Positions 14,394-22,200 of a DNA stretch of 27,121 bases are shown piece by piece. Both the position numbers and the translations under genes were made by a program. The notes under the pieces were generated by a model. It was not told where the DNA came from, did not search any database, and saw only the letters and a list, made by a program, of their open reading frames with translations. The stretch spans positions 1 to 27,121 of the forward strand of contig CAJMOH010000038.1 in assembly GCA_905215055.1 (NCBI GenBank), in the 5' to 3' direction. Within the stretch, counting starts at the first letter, position 1; the number at the start of each line of letters is the position of its first letter. This DNA comes from an uncultured bacterium. GTDB taxonomy: Bacteria; Bacillota; Clostridia; Oscillospirales; Acutalibacteraceae.

Positions 14394-15761
14394 ATGGAAA
14401 AGACCATTGCGGCCGTCTCCACCGCCCCGGCGCCGGGGGGCATTGGCATTGTGCGGATTTCCGGCGAAGAGGCCCTTGCCGTGGCGGACCAGGTGTTCCG
14501 GGGCGTCAGCGGGAAAAAGCTGTCTGAGATGAGAGGGTACACGGGCCAGCTGGGCGGGGCTTTCACCCCTGACGGGGAACGGCTGGACGACGTGGTGGCC
14601 CTGGTGTACCGCTCTCCCAAAAGCTACACCGGGGAGGACGTGGTGGAGCTTTCCTGTCACGGGGGGCTGTATGTGACAAAGCGGCTTTTGCAGCTGGTGC
14701 TGGACGCGGGGGCCTCCCCTGCCGGGCCGGGGGAATTTACCCGCCGGGCCTTTTTGAACGGCAAGATGGACTTGGCCCAGGCCGAGGCGGTGATGGGTTT
14801 GATCTCCGCCAGCGGGGAACAGGCCCGAAAAGCCGCTTTGGCGGGCAGCTCCGGGGTGCTGTCCCAGCGGATCGCGGGCATTAAGGGAGAGCTGATGGAG
14901 CAGGCGGCGCACCTGGCTGCCTGGGCGGATTTCCCGGAGGAGGACGTACCGGAGGTGGAGGAGAGCCAGCTTTTGGAGGGGATCCGCAGGGGAGAGGCGG
15001 CTCTTTCCCAGCTGCTGGAGGGCTTTGAACGGGGCCGGATGTACCGGGAGGGCCTTGTCACGGTGATTGCCGGGCGCCCCAACGCGGGAAAGTCCACCCT
15101 GATGAATCTGCTCTCTGGGTGCCAGCGGTCCATTGTCACCCAGTACGCGGGCACCACCCGGGACGTGGTGGAGGAGACGGTGATGCTGGCGGGAGTGCCT
15201 CTCCGGCTGGCGGATACGGCAGGTCTGCGGGACACCGACGACCCAGTGGAGAGCATTGGCGTACGGGCCGCCCGGCAGCGTCTGGAAACGGCCCAGCTGG
15301 TGCTGGCGGTGTTCGATTCCTCCCAGGCCTTGGAAAAGGAGGACCGGGAGCTGATGGACGCCCTGGAAGGGGTACCCTCCATTGCCATTGTGAACAAGAC
15401 CGATCTGCCCTCTCAAATTGCCGTGGAGGTGATTCAAGCCCGGTTTGAAAAGACCGTGTTTCTCTCCGCCGCCACGGGCGAGGGCCTGGAGGATCTGGAG
15501 CAATCACTGTCCGAAATTTTGGACACTAAAGAGTTTCATCCCCAGGAGGGCGTGTTGTTTACCCAGCGGCAGCGAGCAGACGCCCAGACGGCCTTGGACA
15601 GCCTGCGGGAAGGGGAGCGGGCGCTGTTGGGAGGCTTGACCCTGGATGCGGTGACGGTCTGCGTGGAGGACGCCTTAACCGCTCTTTCCGCCTTGACAGG
15701 GGAGCATGTCAGCGAGGAGATTGTGGACCGGGTGTTTGAGGAGTTCTGTGTGGGCAAGTAA
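14394..15761 (+). CDS. mnmE: tRNA modification GTPase MnmE
   Basis: With MnmG it installs the carboxymethylaminomethyl (or aminomethyl) group on wobble U34 of certain tRNAs. The 455-residue product has the N-terminal tetrahydrofolate-binding domain (APAPGGIGIVRISG at the start), a helical domain, and an inserted G domain: GRPNAGKST (about 225), AGTTRD, DTAG (about 273), NKTD (about 332). It ends in FCVGK, a conservative form of the C-terminal FC[IL]GK motif whose Cys is needed for modification. I use the ATG at 14394, preceded by GAGGAAGG about 5 bases away, as it gives the usual MEKTIAA start; an ATG at 14373 would add 7 residues. Its partner mnmG lies 420 bases downstream behind repeats. 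Confidence 0.96.
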   Translation: MEKTIAAVSTAPAPGGIGIVRISGEEALAVADQVFRGVSGKKLSEMRGYTGQLGGAFTPDGERLDDVVALVYRSPKSYTGEDVVELSCHGGLYVTKRLLQLVLDAGASPAGPGEFTRRAFLNGKMDLAQAEAVMGLISASGEQARKAALAGSSGVLSQRIAGIKGELMEQAAHLAAWADFPEEDVPEVEESQLLEGIRRGEAALSQLLEGFERGRMYREGLVTVIAGRPNAGKSTLMNLLSGCQRSIVTQYAGTTRDVVEETVMLAGVPLRLADTAGLRDTDDPVESIGVRAARQRLETAQLVLAVFDSSQALEKEDRELMDALEGVPSIAIVNKTDLPSQIAVEVIQARFEKTVFLSAATGEGLEDLEQSLSEILDTKEFHPQEGVLFTQRQRADAQTALDSLREGERALLGGLTLDAVTVCVEDALTALSALTGEHVSEEIVDRVFEEFCVGK

Positions 15762-15779
15762 CGAGCAGCGCCGGAGGCG

Positions 15780-16140
15780 AGTAAAAGTTTTTTGGGGCGC
15801 CTTTTTTTCAAAAAAGGCGCGGCCTTAAAAAACGGCGCAGCCGTTCACCAAAAAAGTTAGGGCCGATGGCCGCACGCCGCAAAGCGGATAGGCCGCCGGC
15901 CTGGCTGGTTCCCACAAATTGCCCTCTGAGGCTAGAGGCTTGCGTTTCACTTTTTCTAAATTGCTTGTGGGTCATTTAGGACTTGAAGGAGGCCTTCCGG
16001 GGCTTGGCCTATCGCCTAACGGCGCGTGCGGCCGCACCTCTGGTTTTCTCTCTGCACCGCGTTGCGGTGCTTTAAGACCTTGGGGGCCCTGCCCCCAATC
16101 CCCCGCAAACTTTTTGAAAAAAGTTTGAACAAAAACTTTA
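15780..16140. repeat. Composite inverted-repeat element between mnmE and mnmG
   Basis: No gene is evident in the 419-base gap. It opens with a unit AGTAAAAGTTTTTTGG (15780-15795) followed by an 11-bp perfect stem GCGCCTTTTTT/AAAAAAGGCGC (15797-15820) with TC in the centre. It closes with a matching unit on the other strand: stem CAAACTTTTT/AAAAAGTTTG (16106-16127), then AAAAACTTTATG. Inside are AACGGC/GCCGTT (15831-15845), a nested long-range repeat pairing 15868-15894 with 16006-16033 (8 bp at each end), CCCACAA/TTGTGGG (15911-15917/15965-15971), CCTCT/AGAGG, and GCACCGC/GCGGTGC (16054-16070). The layout resembles a non-autonomous repeat element. No transposase is present. Confidence 0.65.
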
Positions 16141-16180
16141 TGTTTGCTTCCCCTTTGATTTTTTCCTTTTGGAGGTTTCT

Positions 16181-18064
16181 ATGACTTACGACGCTGGTTC
16201 CTATGATGTGGCTGTCATCGGCGCGGGACATGCGGGCATAGAGGCAGCTCTCGCCTCCGCGCGGCTGGGCTGCTCCACCATTGTATTTACCATTAACCTG
16301 GACGCTGTGGGCAACTGCCCCTGCAACCCCAGCATTGGGGGAACGGCCAAGGGCCATTTGGTTCGGGAGATTGATGCTTTGGGCGGGGAGATGGGCCGGG
16401 CGGCGGACGCCTGCACCATCCAAAGCCGGATGCTCAATTTGGGCAAGGGCCCGGCGGTTCACTCTCTGCGGGCGCAGATCGACCGGAACCACTATTCCCG
16501 CCTGATGAAGCACAAGCTGGAAACCTGCCCCAATCTGCTGCTGCGTCAGGGCGAGATTGTCAAGCTGGAGCAGGTGGACGGCGGCTGGCTGCTCACCTCC
16601 CGGTTGGAGGCGGTGTACCGGGCCAAGGCGGTCATCATCGCCACGGGGACTTTCCTGGGGGGCAAGGTGTTCGTGGGGGACGTCTTCTACGAGAGCGGCC
16701 CTGACGGCATGTTCCCGGCGGCGTTTCTGCCGGACTCTCTAAAGAAGCTGGGCATTTCCCTGCGCCGGTTCAAGACAGGCACTCCCGCCCGGGTGCTGAA
16801 ATCCTCCATTGACTTTTCCGGCCTGGAAGTTCAGCACGGCGACGAGCCTGTGGTGCCCTTCTCCTACGACACGGAGGAGCCTTTGGAGAACAAGGCGGTG
16901 TGCCACGTCAGTTGGACCAATGACGATACCAAGCGGGTGATCTTGGAGAACATCCACCGCTCTCCCCTGTACGGCGGGCAGATTGAAGGCGTTGGACCCC
17001 GGTACTGCCCCAGCATTGAGGACAAGGTGGTGCGCTTCCCGGACAAGCCCCGGCACCAGCTGTTCATCGAGCCTTGCGGCCTGGACACCGAGGAGATGTA
17101 CCTTCAGGGCATGAGCAGCTCTCTTCCCGAGGACGTGCAGGTAGCCTTTTACCACACCATTCCCGGCTTGGAGCGCGCCCAGATCATGCGGACTGCCTAC
17201 GCCATTGAATACGACTGCTGCGACCCTTTGCAGCTTTCCGCCACTCTGGAATTTCGGGACTGGCCGGGGCTGTACGGGGCGGGGCAGTTCAACGGCAGCT
17301 CCGGATATGAGGAGGCCGCGGCCCAGGGCTTTGTGGCCGGGGTCAACGCGGCGCTGAAGGTTCAGGGGAAGGAACCCTTTGTGCTGGACCGGGCCAGCTC
17401 CTACATTGGCACGCTGATCGACGACCTGATTACCAAGGGCGCCAGCGACCCTTATCGAATGATGACCTCCCGCTCGGAGTACCGGCTGGTGCTGCGCCAG
17501 GACAACGCCGATGAGCGGCTGACGCCTCTGGGCCGGCAGCTGGGGCTGATCTCCGACCGGCGGTGGGAGAAGTTTCAGGCAAAGCAGGCCCAGAAGCAGG
17601 CGGAGCTGAAACGAGTGAAGTCCACCACCCTGCCCCCTTCGGAAACGCTAAACCAGATTCTTGTTTCACGTGGAACATCTTTCCTGTCCACCGGGGCCAA
17701 GCTGGCAGATCTGCTGAAACGGCCCCAGATCACCTATGAGGATCTGACCCCGGTGGATGGGGACCGGCCCCCGTATTCCACAGCTGTTTTTGAGGCTGTG
17801 GAAATCGAGCTGAAGTACGAGGGGTACATCAAGCGTCAGCTGGCGGACATTGAGGAGGCCCGGCGGCTGGAGAAGAAAAAGCTCCCCCGGGACGTGGATT
17901 ATTCCCAGATCAAGGGTCTGCGGCTGGAGGCCGGGGAAAAGCTGAACAAGGTCCGGCCGGAGAACATCGGCCAGGCGGGAAGAATCTCCGGGGTAAGCCC
18001 GGCGGATATTTCCGTGCTGCTGATCTGGCTGGCCTCGAAGGACCGGGAAGGAGGAGCGCTATGA
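16181..18064 (+). CDS. mnmG: tRNA uridine-5-carboxymethylaminomethyl modification enzyme MnmG
   Basis: The FAD-dependent partner of MnmE in wobble-uridine modification. The 627-residue product starts with a dinucleotide-binding fold (DVAVIGAGHAGIEAALASARLG, key motif GAGHAG at about 13-18), followed by the conserved Cys-containing CNPSIGGTAKGHLVREIDAL, and the mid-protein FAD/NADH-binding segment; the C-terminal helical domain that contacts MnmE runs from about residue 550. The ATG at 16181 has GGAGG 5 bases upstream; an in-frame ATG at 16169 is too early for that site. The stop overlaps the rsmG start (ATGA). A parS-like site lies within the coding sequence near codon 495. Confidence 0.97.
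   Translation: MTYDAGSYDVAVIGAGHAGIEAALASARLGCSTIVFTINLDAVGNCPCNPSIGGTAKGHLVREIDALGGEMGRAADACTIQSRMLNLGKGPAVHSLRAQIDRNHYSRLMKHKLETCPNLLLRQGEIVKLEQVDGGWLLTSRLEAVYRAKAVIIATGTFLGGKVFVGDVFYESGPDGMFPAAFLPDSLKKLGISLRRFKTGTPARVLKSSIDFSGLEVQHGDEPVVPFSYDTEEPLENKAVCHVSWTNDDTKRVILENIHRSPLYGGQIEGVGPRYCPSIEDKVVRFPDKPRHQLFIEPCGLDTEEMYLQGMSSSLPEDVQVAFYHTIPGLERAQIMRTAYAIEYDCCDPLQLSATLEFRDWPGLYGAGQFNGSSGYEEAAAQGFVAGVNAALKVQGKEPFVLDRASSYIGTLIDDLITKGASDPYRMMTSRSEYRLVLRQDNADERLTPLGRQLGLISDRRWEKFQAKQAQKQAELKRVKSTTLPPSETLNQILVSRGTSFLSTGAKLADLLKRPQITYEDLTPVDGDRPPYSTAVFEAVEIELKYEGYIKRQLADIEEARRLEKKKLPRDVDYSQIKGLRLEAGEKLNKVRPENIGQAGRISGVSPADISVLLIWLASKDREGGAL
17662..17677. other. parS: parS-like site inside mnmG
   Basis: TGTTTCACGTGGAACA differs by one base from the Bacillus-type parS consensus TGTTTCACGTGAAACA. 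It lies in mnmG codons for LVSRGT, in the origin-proximal region where parS sites cluster. ParB binding is inferred. Confidence 0.75.
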
Positions 18065-18774
18065 CGGACATCCGGCAGACACTGATAGAAAAGGCAAAGA
18101 CAATGGGGTGGAAGATCGCCCCGGCCCAGGCGGAGCAGTTTCAAACTTATATGGAGCTGCTGTTGGAGTGGAATGAGAAAATGAACTTGACCGCCATTAC
18201 CGACCCCGATGAGGTGGTGGAGAAGCACTTTTTAGACAGCCTGACCCTGCTCACCTGGGACAAGCTGAAGCAGGGGGCCAAGGTCATCGACGTGGGAACC
18301 GGCGCTGGCTTTCCGGGTATCCCCCTGAAGATCATGCGGCCGGACATCGACCTGACCCTGCTGGACGGCACCCAGAAGCGCCTGAACTTTTTGGGAGAGG
18401 TATGTACCGCCCTGAAGCTCAGCGCCCGGCGGGTTCACAAGCGGGCGGAGGAGGCCGGCCTGGACAAGACCATGCGGGAGCGCTATGACCTGGCCACTGC
18501 CCGGGCGGTGGCGTCTTTGCCGGTGCTGGCGGAGTACTGCCTGCCTCTGATCAAAATGAAGGGATATTTTATCGCCATGAAGGGTCCCGGCGCGGCGGAG
18601 GAGCTGAAGGAAGCCGCCAACGCCCTGGAGATTCTGGGCAGCGGCGATCCCCAGCTGTTGTCCCTGGCGCTGCCCGGCGGCGAGGAGCGAAGCCTGGTGA
18701 TCTGCCAAAAGCTGCGGTTCACGCCTAAGGGCTATCCCCGCCATGGAGGGACCATTTTAAAGCATCCCCTGTAA
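18061..18774 (+). CDS. rsmG: 16S rRNA m7G527 methyltransferase RsmG
   Basis: Transfers a methyl group from SAM to N7 of G527 in 16S rRNA; loss of this enzyme gives low-level streptomycin resistance in other bacteria. The 237-residue product has the SAM-binding motif VIDVGTGAGFPGIPLKI (about 76-92), an upstream NLTAITDPDEVVEKHFLDSL segment typical of the family, and the ARAVASLPVLAEYC region near 145. Its ATG overlaps the mnmG stop, the classical gidA-gidB arrangement. The C-terminal PRHGGTILKHPL matches the common family ending. Confidence 0.96.
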   Translation: MTDIRQTLIEKAKTMGWKIAPAQAEQFQTYMELLLEWNEKMNLTAITDPDEVVEKHFLDSLTLLTWDKLKQGAKVIDVGTGAGFPGIPLKIMRPDIDLTLLDGTQKRLNFLGEVCTALKLSARRVHKRAEEAGLDKTMRERYDLATARAVASLPVLAEYCLPLIKMKGYFIAMKGPGAAEELKEAANALEILGSGDPQLLSLALPGGEERSLVICQKLRFTPKGYPRHGGTILKHPL

Positions 18775-18808
18775 ATGACAAACCGAAAAGACAAAGGAGA
18801 GAGAAGCG

Positions 18809-19249
18809 ATGAATTTGATTCTGCGAAAGGCCCAGGAGCAGGACCTGGACGGTCTGGACCAGGTGATGCTGGTGATCAGCGACGCCGCCGGGGACCGGGA
18901 GACCGTAAAGAAGCTGCTGAAGAAGATCGACGCCGACCCCCAGAAGTATTTGCTGGTGGCCCAGGACCAGGAGACGGGAACCATTTGCGGCAGCCTGTTT
19001 GGGGTGGTGTTTGAGGATATTTGCGATACATGCCGGCCCATTTTGCTGGTGGAGAACGTGGCGGTTCTGGAGAGTTATCAGGGCAAGGGCGTGGGCCGGA
19101 AAATGTTTGAGGCCATCGAGCGCTGGGCCAAGGAGGAGTGGGACTGCCATTACGAGATTTTGGCCTCCGGCCTGAACCGCACCGGCGCCCACAAGTTCTA
19201 CCATGCCCTAGGTTTTGAGGAGGTAAAGGGCTTTAAAAAATATCTGTAA
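18809..19249 (+). CDS. GNAT-family N-acetyltransferase
   Basis: A 146-residue Gcn5-related acetyltransferase. The core motif A, with the acetyl-CoA pyrophosphate loop QGKGVGRKMFE (about residues 91-101), follows the strand ILLVENVAVLESY; the later NRTGAHKFYHALGFEEV is motif B. The substrate cannot be told: it could be a small molecule or a protein N-terminus or side chain. AAAGGAG lies about 10 bases before the ATG. It sits between rsmG and noc, a place with no gene in Bacillus subtilis, so it is a lineage-specific insertion in the conserved cluster. It probably rides on the mnmG-rsmG transcript. Confidence 0.88.
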   Translation: MNLILRKAQEQDLDGLDQVMLVISDAAGDRETVKKLLKKIDADPQKYLLVAQDQETGTICGSLFGVVFEDICDTCRPILLVENVAVLESYQGKGVGRKMFEAIERWAKEEWDCHYEILASGLNRTGAHKFYHALGFEEVKGFKKYL

Positions 19250-19281
19250 AAGAATTCGTCAGGCGACAGAATGCAACAAAC

Positions 19282-19328
19282 GCCGCGCCTTCCCCGTGCT
19301 ACAATAAGGCACGAAAGGGAGGCGCGGC
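19282..19328 (+). promoter_or_regulatory. RBS-sequestering hairpin with -10-like hexamer in loop (noc leader)
   Basis: Three stem blocks stack: GCCGCGCC (19282-19289) with GGCGCGGC (19321-19328), TCCC (19291-19294) with GGGA (19317-19320), and CGTGC (19295-19299) with GCACG (19309-19313). The loop TACAATAAG holds a -10-like TACAAT (19300-19305). The noc ribosome site AAAGGGAGG (19314-19322) is within the 3' arm, two bases from the stem end to the ATG. A clear -35 was not found. Confidence 0.65.
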
Positions 19329-19330
19329 GC

Positions 19331-20131
19331 ATGGTTTTTAAGGACAAGCTGAAATTGGTCAAGCTGCCGGTAAGCCGCGTTCTGCCCAATCCCGCCCAGC
19401 CGAGGAAGGTCTTTCATCAGGAGGAGCTGGAATCCCTGGCTCAGAGCATTCGGGAAAACGGCCTGCTTCAGCCGGTGACAGTTCGCCGGGAAAAGGGAGC
19501 CTATTATCTCATCGCCGGGGAGCGCAGGCTGCGGGCCTGCAAGCTGGCCGGGCTGAAGGAGATCCCCGCCCTGGTGACTGACTGTCCTCCGGAGGACAGC
19601 GCCGTATTCGCCCTGCTGGAAAACCTTCAGCGAAAGGACCTGCACATGTTCGAGCAGGCCAACGCCCTGGTGAACCTGCTGCGGGAGTGGCACATCACCC
19701 AGGAGGAGGCGGCCAAACGGCTGGGCATCAGCCAGTCTTACCTGGCCAACAAGCTGCGGCTGCTAAAGCTTTCTCCGGAGGAGCAAAACGAGATTTTGGA
19801 GTATCAGCTGACAGAGCGCCACGCCAGAGCGCTGCTGCGGATTGACGATATGACTGCCCGGCAGAGGGTTCTCCGTCAGGTGGGAGAGCGGCACTTAAAC
19901 GTCTCTCAAACAGAAGAGCTGATTGAGGCGGTGATTCAGCCGAAGTGTCCAGGCCCCAAGCCGAAGCGTCGGTTTATCGCCAAGGACATCCGGCTGTTTA
20001 TCAACACCATTGACCATGCGGTGGACGCCATGAAAACCGCGGGAATCCAGGCGGAAAGCCAGAAAAAGGAGACCGAGGACTACATTGAGTGTACGGTGCG
20101 GATTCCCAAACAACACAGAGTACAAGTTTAA
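19331..20131 (+). CDS. noc: Noc-like ParB-family nucleoid protein
   Basis: A ParB/Spo0J paralogue of 266 residues; in Bacillus subtilis Noc occupies this same position (rsmG-noc-soj-spo0J) and prevents division over the nucleoid. It has the N-terminal CTP-binding ParB fold with GERRLRACKLAG (about 62) and ENLQRKDLHMFEQA (about 96), and a helix-turn-helix with LGISQSYLANKLRLLKL (about 128), where NKLRLL is more Noc-like than the RPAITN of true ParB. The N-terminus, MVFKDKLKLVKLPVSRVLPN, does not clearly form the amphipathic membrane-binding helix of Bacillus Noc. I use the ATG at 19331, 8 bases after AAGGGAGG; an upstream in-frame start would place that site inside the coding region. The sites it binds were not identified here. 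Confidence 0.88.
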   Translation: MVFKDKLKLVKLPVSRVLPNPAQPRKVFHQEELESLAQSIRENGLLQPVTVRREKGAYYLIAGERRLRACKLAGLKEIPALVTDCPPEDSAVFALLENLQRKDLHMFEQANALVNLLREWHITQEEAAKRLGISQSYLANKLRLLKLSPEEQNEILEYQLTERHARALLRIDDMTARQRVLRQVGERHLNVSQTEELIEAVIQPKCPGPKPKRRFIAKDIRLFINTIDHAVDAMKTAGIQAESQKKETEDYIECTVRIPKQHRVQV

Positions 20132-20158
20132 CCCATTCCCTTATTCATTTCCCACAGG

Positions 20159-20190
20159 AGAGGCGGCGAGGCGACAGCTTCGCTGCCTTT
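20159..20190 (+). terminator. Possible weak terminator after noc
   Basis: AGGC with CAGC (about 20170-20178) can pair with GCTGCCT (20181-20187), leaving small bulges, followed by TTTT. The stem is imperfect and the T-tract short, so partial termination is the most that can be argued. Confidence 0.35.
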
Positions 20191-20194
20191 TCCA

Positions 20195-20210
20195 TGTTTC
20201 ATGTGAAACA
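20195..20210. other. parS: parS centromere site
   Basis: TGTTTCATGTGAAACA is the 16-base parS sequence with one substitution (T for C in the centre); it is intergenic, 300 bases upstream of soj-parB. ParB would load here as a CTP-dependent clamp and spread. Binding is inferred from the sequence and context. Confidence 0.85.
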
Positions 20211-20297
20211 TTTCCCGTCCGGCCCACAGAAAAAGACAAGGCTGCCAAAAACTTTTCCGGCTTTTCCCCGGCGAGACTTCCCTTTCCCAAAGCCTTG

Positions 20298-20306
20298 TGG
20301 TATAAT
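20298..20306 (+). promoter_or_regulatory. Extended -10 promoter upstream of soj (distal)
   Basis: TGGTATAAT is a full extended -10 element (TATAAT at 20301-20306) within a string TTGTGGTATAATAC. No good -35 lies at 17 bases. A GGCGGCGC/GCGCCGCC stem (20326-20333/20356-20363) would form in the leader. Confidence 0.55.
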
Positions 20307-20398
20307 ACGAAAAGCGGAAAACGCGGGCGGCGCGTTGCTTCAATCCGAACCAGGGGCGCCGCCTGAGAGCGGCGTGCGCGGCTTGCCCACCGCCAGTG

Positions 20399-20407
20399 TG
20401 GTACAAT
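20399..20407 (+). promoter_or_regulatory. Extended -10 promoter upstream of soj (proximal)
   Basis: TGGTACAAT (TACAAT at 20402-20407) is a second extended -10 element in the closely similar string TGTGGTACAATACC, about 100 bases after the first. It would give a leader of about 100 bases for soj. No strong -35 is seen. Confidence 0.5.
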
Positions 20408-20513
20408 ACCAAAGGGAAAGCGAGAAACAAAGAAGCGTGTTTCGACTTTTCCAGCCTCGCGGGGAGCGTCTCCCCGCAAAACGAAAACAGCAAGAAACGG
20501 GAAGGGTGAGCTT

Positions 20514-21278
20514 ATGGGGAAAATCATTGCCATCGCAAACCAGAAGGGCGGTGTGGGAAAAACCACCACGGCGGTAAACCTGGCCGCGGCTCTGGGAGAT
20601 TTGGGCAAGGCCGTTCTGCTGGCTGATACGGATCCCCAGGGGAACACCACCTCCGGCGTGGGCGTGGACAGGCGAAATTGCCGGGTCAGCGCCTATGAGG
20701 TGATGATTGGCGGGGCCAAGGCCAAGGAGGCTCTGGTGAAAACAGAGTTTAAAAGCCTGACCCTGCTGCCCTCGCACATCGATTTGGCCGCGGCGGAAAT
20801 TGAGCTGGCCTCTTTGGAAAACCGGGAGTCCATGCTGAAGAACGCCCTGGCCCCCATTCGAGGCGAGTACGATTATATCCTTATCGACTGTCCCCCTTCC
20901 CTGGGATTGATTACCACCAACGCTCTCACCGCCGCAGACACCATTTTAATTCCCATCCAGTGCGAGTATTACGCTTTGGAGGGGCTTTCCCAGCTGATGA
21001 ACACGGTCCGCCGGGTAAAGCGCCAGTACAACAGCCTGCTGGATATAGAAGGCGTGTTGCTGACCATGTATGACGGCCGGCTGAACCTGACCCAGCAGGT
21101 GGTAGAGGAAGTGAAAAAATACTTTCCCCGCAAGGTGTTCAAAACCGTGATTCCTCGGACGGTGCGCCTGTCCGAAGCGCCGGGCTTTGGACAGCCCGTG
21201 CTGTATTACGACCGGGCCTCACGGGGAAGCAAGGCCTATCAGGAGCTGGCGGAGGAGCTGCTGAAAAATAACCGGTAA
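20514..21278 (+). CDS. soj: Chromosome partitioning ATPase Soj/ParA
   Basis: A ParA-family ATPase that works with ParB-parS in origin segregation and, in Bacillus, controls DnaA. The 254-residue product opens with MGKIIAIANQKGGVGKTTTA, containing the deviant Walker A KGGVGKTT (about residues 11-18) with its signature Lys; DCPPSLG (about 123) is Walker B. It has no N-terminal helix-turn-helix, so it is the short chromosomal type. Lengths and motifs match Bacillus Soj. The ATG follows GGAAGGG. parB begins 13 bases after its stop, so the two form an operon. Confidence 0.96.
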   Translation: MGKIIAIANQKGGVGKTTTAVNLAAALGDLGKAVLLADTDPQGNTTSGVGVDRRNCRVSAYEVMIGGAKAKEALVKTEFKSLTLLPSHIDLAAAEIELASLENRESMLKNALAPIRGEYDYILIDCPPSLGLITTNALTAADTILIPIQCEYYALEGLSQLMNTVRRVKRQYNSLLDIEGVLLTMYDGRLNLTQQVVEEVKKYFPRKVFKTVIPRTVRLSEAPGFGQPVLYYDRASRGSKAYQELAEELLKNNR

Positions 21279-21291
21279 GGGGGGAAAGCCC

Positions 21292-22137
21292 ATGAAAAAA
21301 CGCGGACTGGGCAAGGGCCTGGACGCTATCTTCGCGGAAAACACCGCCGAAACCACAGAAGGAGCGGTGAATGTGAAAATCGGGGACATCGAGCCAAACA
21401 GGGACCAGCCCCGAAAGGAATTTGACAACGCGGCGTTGTCCGAGCTGGCGGATTCCATCTCTCAGCACGGGGTGCTGCAGCCGCTGCTTTTGCGCCCCAT
21501 GATTACGGGGGGCTACCGCATTGTGGCCGGCGAGCGCCGGTGGAGAGCGGCCCGCATGGCGGGGCTGACAGAGGTGCCGGCGGTGATTCGAGAGATGAGC
21601 GACGCCGAGGAAATGCTCTTTGCCCTGATTGAGAATCTCCAGCGGGAGGACCTGACGCCCTTGGAAGAGGCCCGGGGCTATCGGACGCTGATAGAGACCC
21701 AGGACTTCACTCAGGAGGAGGTTTCCCAGGCAGTGGGCAAAAGCCGGCCTGCCATCACCAACGCCCTGCGGCTGCTGAATCTGCCGGAGGACATCCAGCA
21801 GATGCTGGAAAATGGAGAGATTACTGCGGGCCATGCCAGAACCCTTCTCAGCTTTAAGAGAGAGGAGGACATGCGCCTGGGGGCGAAAAAGGCCAGAGAG
21901 GGAGCGTCCGTCCGAGAGCTGGAGGCTCTGGCCAAGCGGCTGAATCAGGAAAAGGAGACGGCTCCGCCGAAGGCTTCCAAGAAGAACCAATACTTTGAGG
22001 AGGCCCAGCTGGCGGTGGGAGAATACCTGAACCGAAAGGTAAAGGTGGCGGGTACCAAAAAGCGGGGAACCCTGCAAATTGAGTTTTACGGGGAAGAGGA
22101 CCTGCAAAACCTGCTCCACGATCTGAACCTGCGTTGA
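21292..22137 (+). CDS. parB: Chromosome partitioning protein ParB (Spo0J)
   Basis: Binds parS and spreads as a CTP-dependent sliding clamp, and recruits SMC. The 281-residue product has the N-terminal MKKRGLGKGLDAIF, followed by the CTP-binding ParB domain with GERRWRAARMAG (about 79) and ENLQREDLTPLEEA (about 113), then the helix-turn-helix with VGKSRPAITNALRLLNLP (about 147), the parS-recognition region, and the C-terminal dimerisation segment (about 230-281). The KSRP-xITN pattern is diagnostic for ParB, in contrast to the Noc-like paralogue upstream. GGGG with AAAG precede the ATG. It is followed by a structured gap before serS. Confidence 0.96.
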   Translation: MKKRGLGKGLDAIFAENTAETTEGAVNVKIGDIEPNRDQPRKEFDNAALSELADSISQHGVLQPLLLRPMITGGYRIVAGERRWRAARMAGLTEVPAVIREMSDAEEMLFALIENLQREDLTPLEEARGYRTLIETQDFTQEEVSQAVGKSRPAITNALRLLNLPEDIQQMLENGEITAGHARTLLSFKREEDMRLGAKKAREGASVRELEALAKRLNQEKETAPPKASKKNQYFEEAQLAVGEYLNRKVKVAGTKKRGTLQIEFYGEEDLQNLLHDLNLR

Positions 22138-22200
22138 AAACTGCAAAGCAGAAAGCCCCGCAAACGAGTCAACGGCATATTCCCGCAAGCTGAGCGTCAA

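Noticed and set aside
15919..16128. A 69-codon open frame in the mnmE-mnmG gap
   Set aside because: It starts with no ribosome site, runs through several hairpin arms and reads as translated repeat.
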